From NCBI GenBank assembly GCA_013820875.1, contig JACDHS010000026.1, positions 1-45,084 of the forward strand: DNA of 45,084 nt. The letters run 5' to 3'. Below, one piece after another: positions 44,961-45,084 of this stretch. Position 1 is the stretch's first letter. The number at the start of each line of letters is the position of its first letter. The position numbers were made by a program, and so were the translations under genes. The DNA is from Verrucomicrobiota bacterium (lineage in GTDB: Bacteria; Verrucomicrobiota; Verrucomicrobiia; Limisphaerales; JACDHS01). The notes under the pieces are model-generated. The model did no database searches. It was not told where the DNA came from and saw nothing but the letters and a program-made list of their open reading frames with translations.

Positions 44961-45084
44961 ATAGGGGTAGGGATGACGCATTGGATTGCATCACCCCTCC
45001 CTCCGAACCGGACGGGCGGTTTTCCCGCATCCGGCTCTCCAGTTAGAAGGCCATGTTCTGGATTGGCAGTTTCAATTGCGGGTC
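44961..45084 (-). mobile_element. 3' end of a group II intron (domains V and VI), running off the window
   Basis: On the minus strand, 45037-45005 forms a domain V-like hairpin: GAGCCGGATGCGG, a GAAAA loop, CCGCCCGTCCGGTTC, with the AGC catalytic triad at its 5' side. Directly after it, 45004-44961 forms a second stem (GGGAGGGGTGATG paired with CGTCATCCCTACCCC) ending CTACCCCTAT, as expected for domain VI with a bulged A about eight bases from the end and an intron end in AY. The rest of the intron lies beyond 45084. Confidence 0.78.
45043..45084 (-). CDS. Group II intron reverse transcriptase/maturase, last 13 codons
   Basis: The open frame from the window edge reads DPQLKLPIQNMAF and stops at 45043, five bases before domain V. 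The position fits the end of an intron-encoded protein. The rest of the gene is outside the window, so the identity rests on the adjacent intron structure. Confidence 0.5.
   Translation of the reverse strand, partial: DPQLKLPIQNMAF

Overview
The window looks like a chromosomal segment of a soil or freshwater Verrucomicrobiota bacterium of the Pedosphaera/Limisphaerales type. I infer this from family content: RNA polymerase sigma factors fused to a membrane segment and an extra-cytoplasmic domain, c-heme proteins related to the hydrazine-synthase alpha subunit, LamG/Ig secreted proteins, 'RIEYPGA' Y1 (RAYT-type) transposase remnants and many long inverted repeats. No tRNA, rRNA or CRISPR array was seen.

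Layout. 1-457: gene-free DNA with a perfect 45-bp inverted repeat. 458-4210 (+): polyprenyl-phosphate sugar transferase, a small conserved protein, and a sigma factor whose reading frame breaks at its transmembrane segment before a TPR domain. 4217-10726 (-): leuS, an HtrA-type protease and a protease-like paralogue without an active site. 10727-11704: gene-free, with a 41-bp tandem array. 11705-14901 (-): exported MsrA, a PAS histidine kinase and a PAS remnant. 15239-15900 (+): a degenerate receiver protein and an HTH protein. 15901-16816: three repeat structures. 16817-22122 (-): M48 membrane protease, a toxin-antitoxin pair with a broken toxin, a single-pass membrane protein and an anchored sigma factor. 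Transposase remnants and an inverted repeat lie between.

22876-29381 (+) is the most interesting part. A radical-SAM 2,3-aminomutase-like gene, pcaI, pcaJ, a beta-transaminase-like gene and pcaF are chained by four-base start/stop overlaps, followed by an exported aldo/keto reductase. I propose that they convert an alpha-amino acid, best guess L-2-aminoadipate from lysine, to its beta-isomer. That would then be transaminated to 3-oxoadipate, activated to 3-oxoadipyl-CoA, and cleaved to succinyl-CoA and acetyl-CoA. No ring-cleavage pca genes are nearby. I do not know this route as a described pathway; that is inference.

29411-38439 (-) is a converging operon: homocysteine S-methyltransferase, a UroD/MtaA-type methyltransferase, two di-heme HZS-alpha-like proteins and a secreted beta-propeller protein. 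A possible FNR-type site lies upstream. 38440-40640 is a repeat-rich region with a nucleotidyltransferase/small-protein pair flanked by transposon ends and a gene cut off by one of them. 41032-44435 (-) encodes a large secreted LamG/Ig protein split into two frames at a run of nine G. The right edge holds an SRPBCC remnant and the 3' end of a group II intron (domains V and VI plus the last codons of its reverse transcriptase).

Four genes (sigma-TPR, ParE toxin, receiver, LamG/Ig protein) would each be restored by one added base. This may be real decay or phase variation, or under-called bases in the assembly. The aminomutase operon has no such defect.
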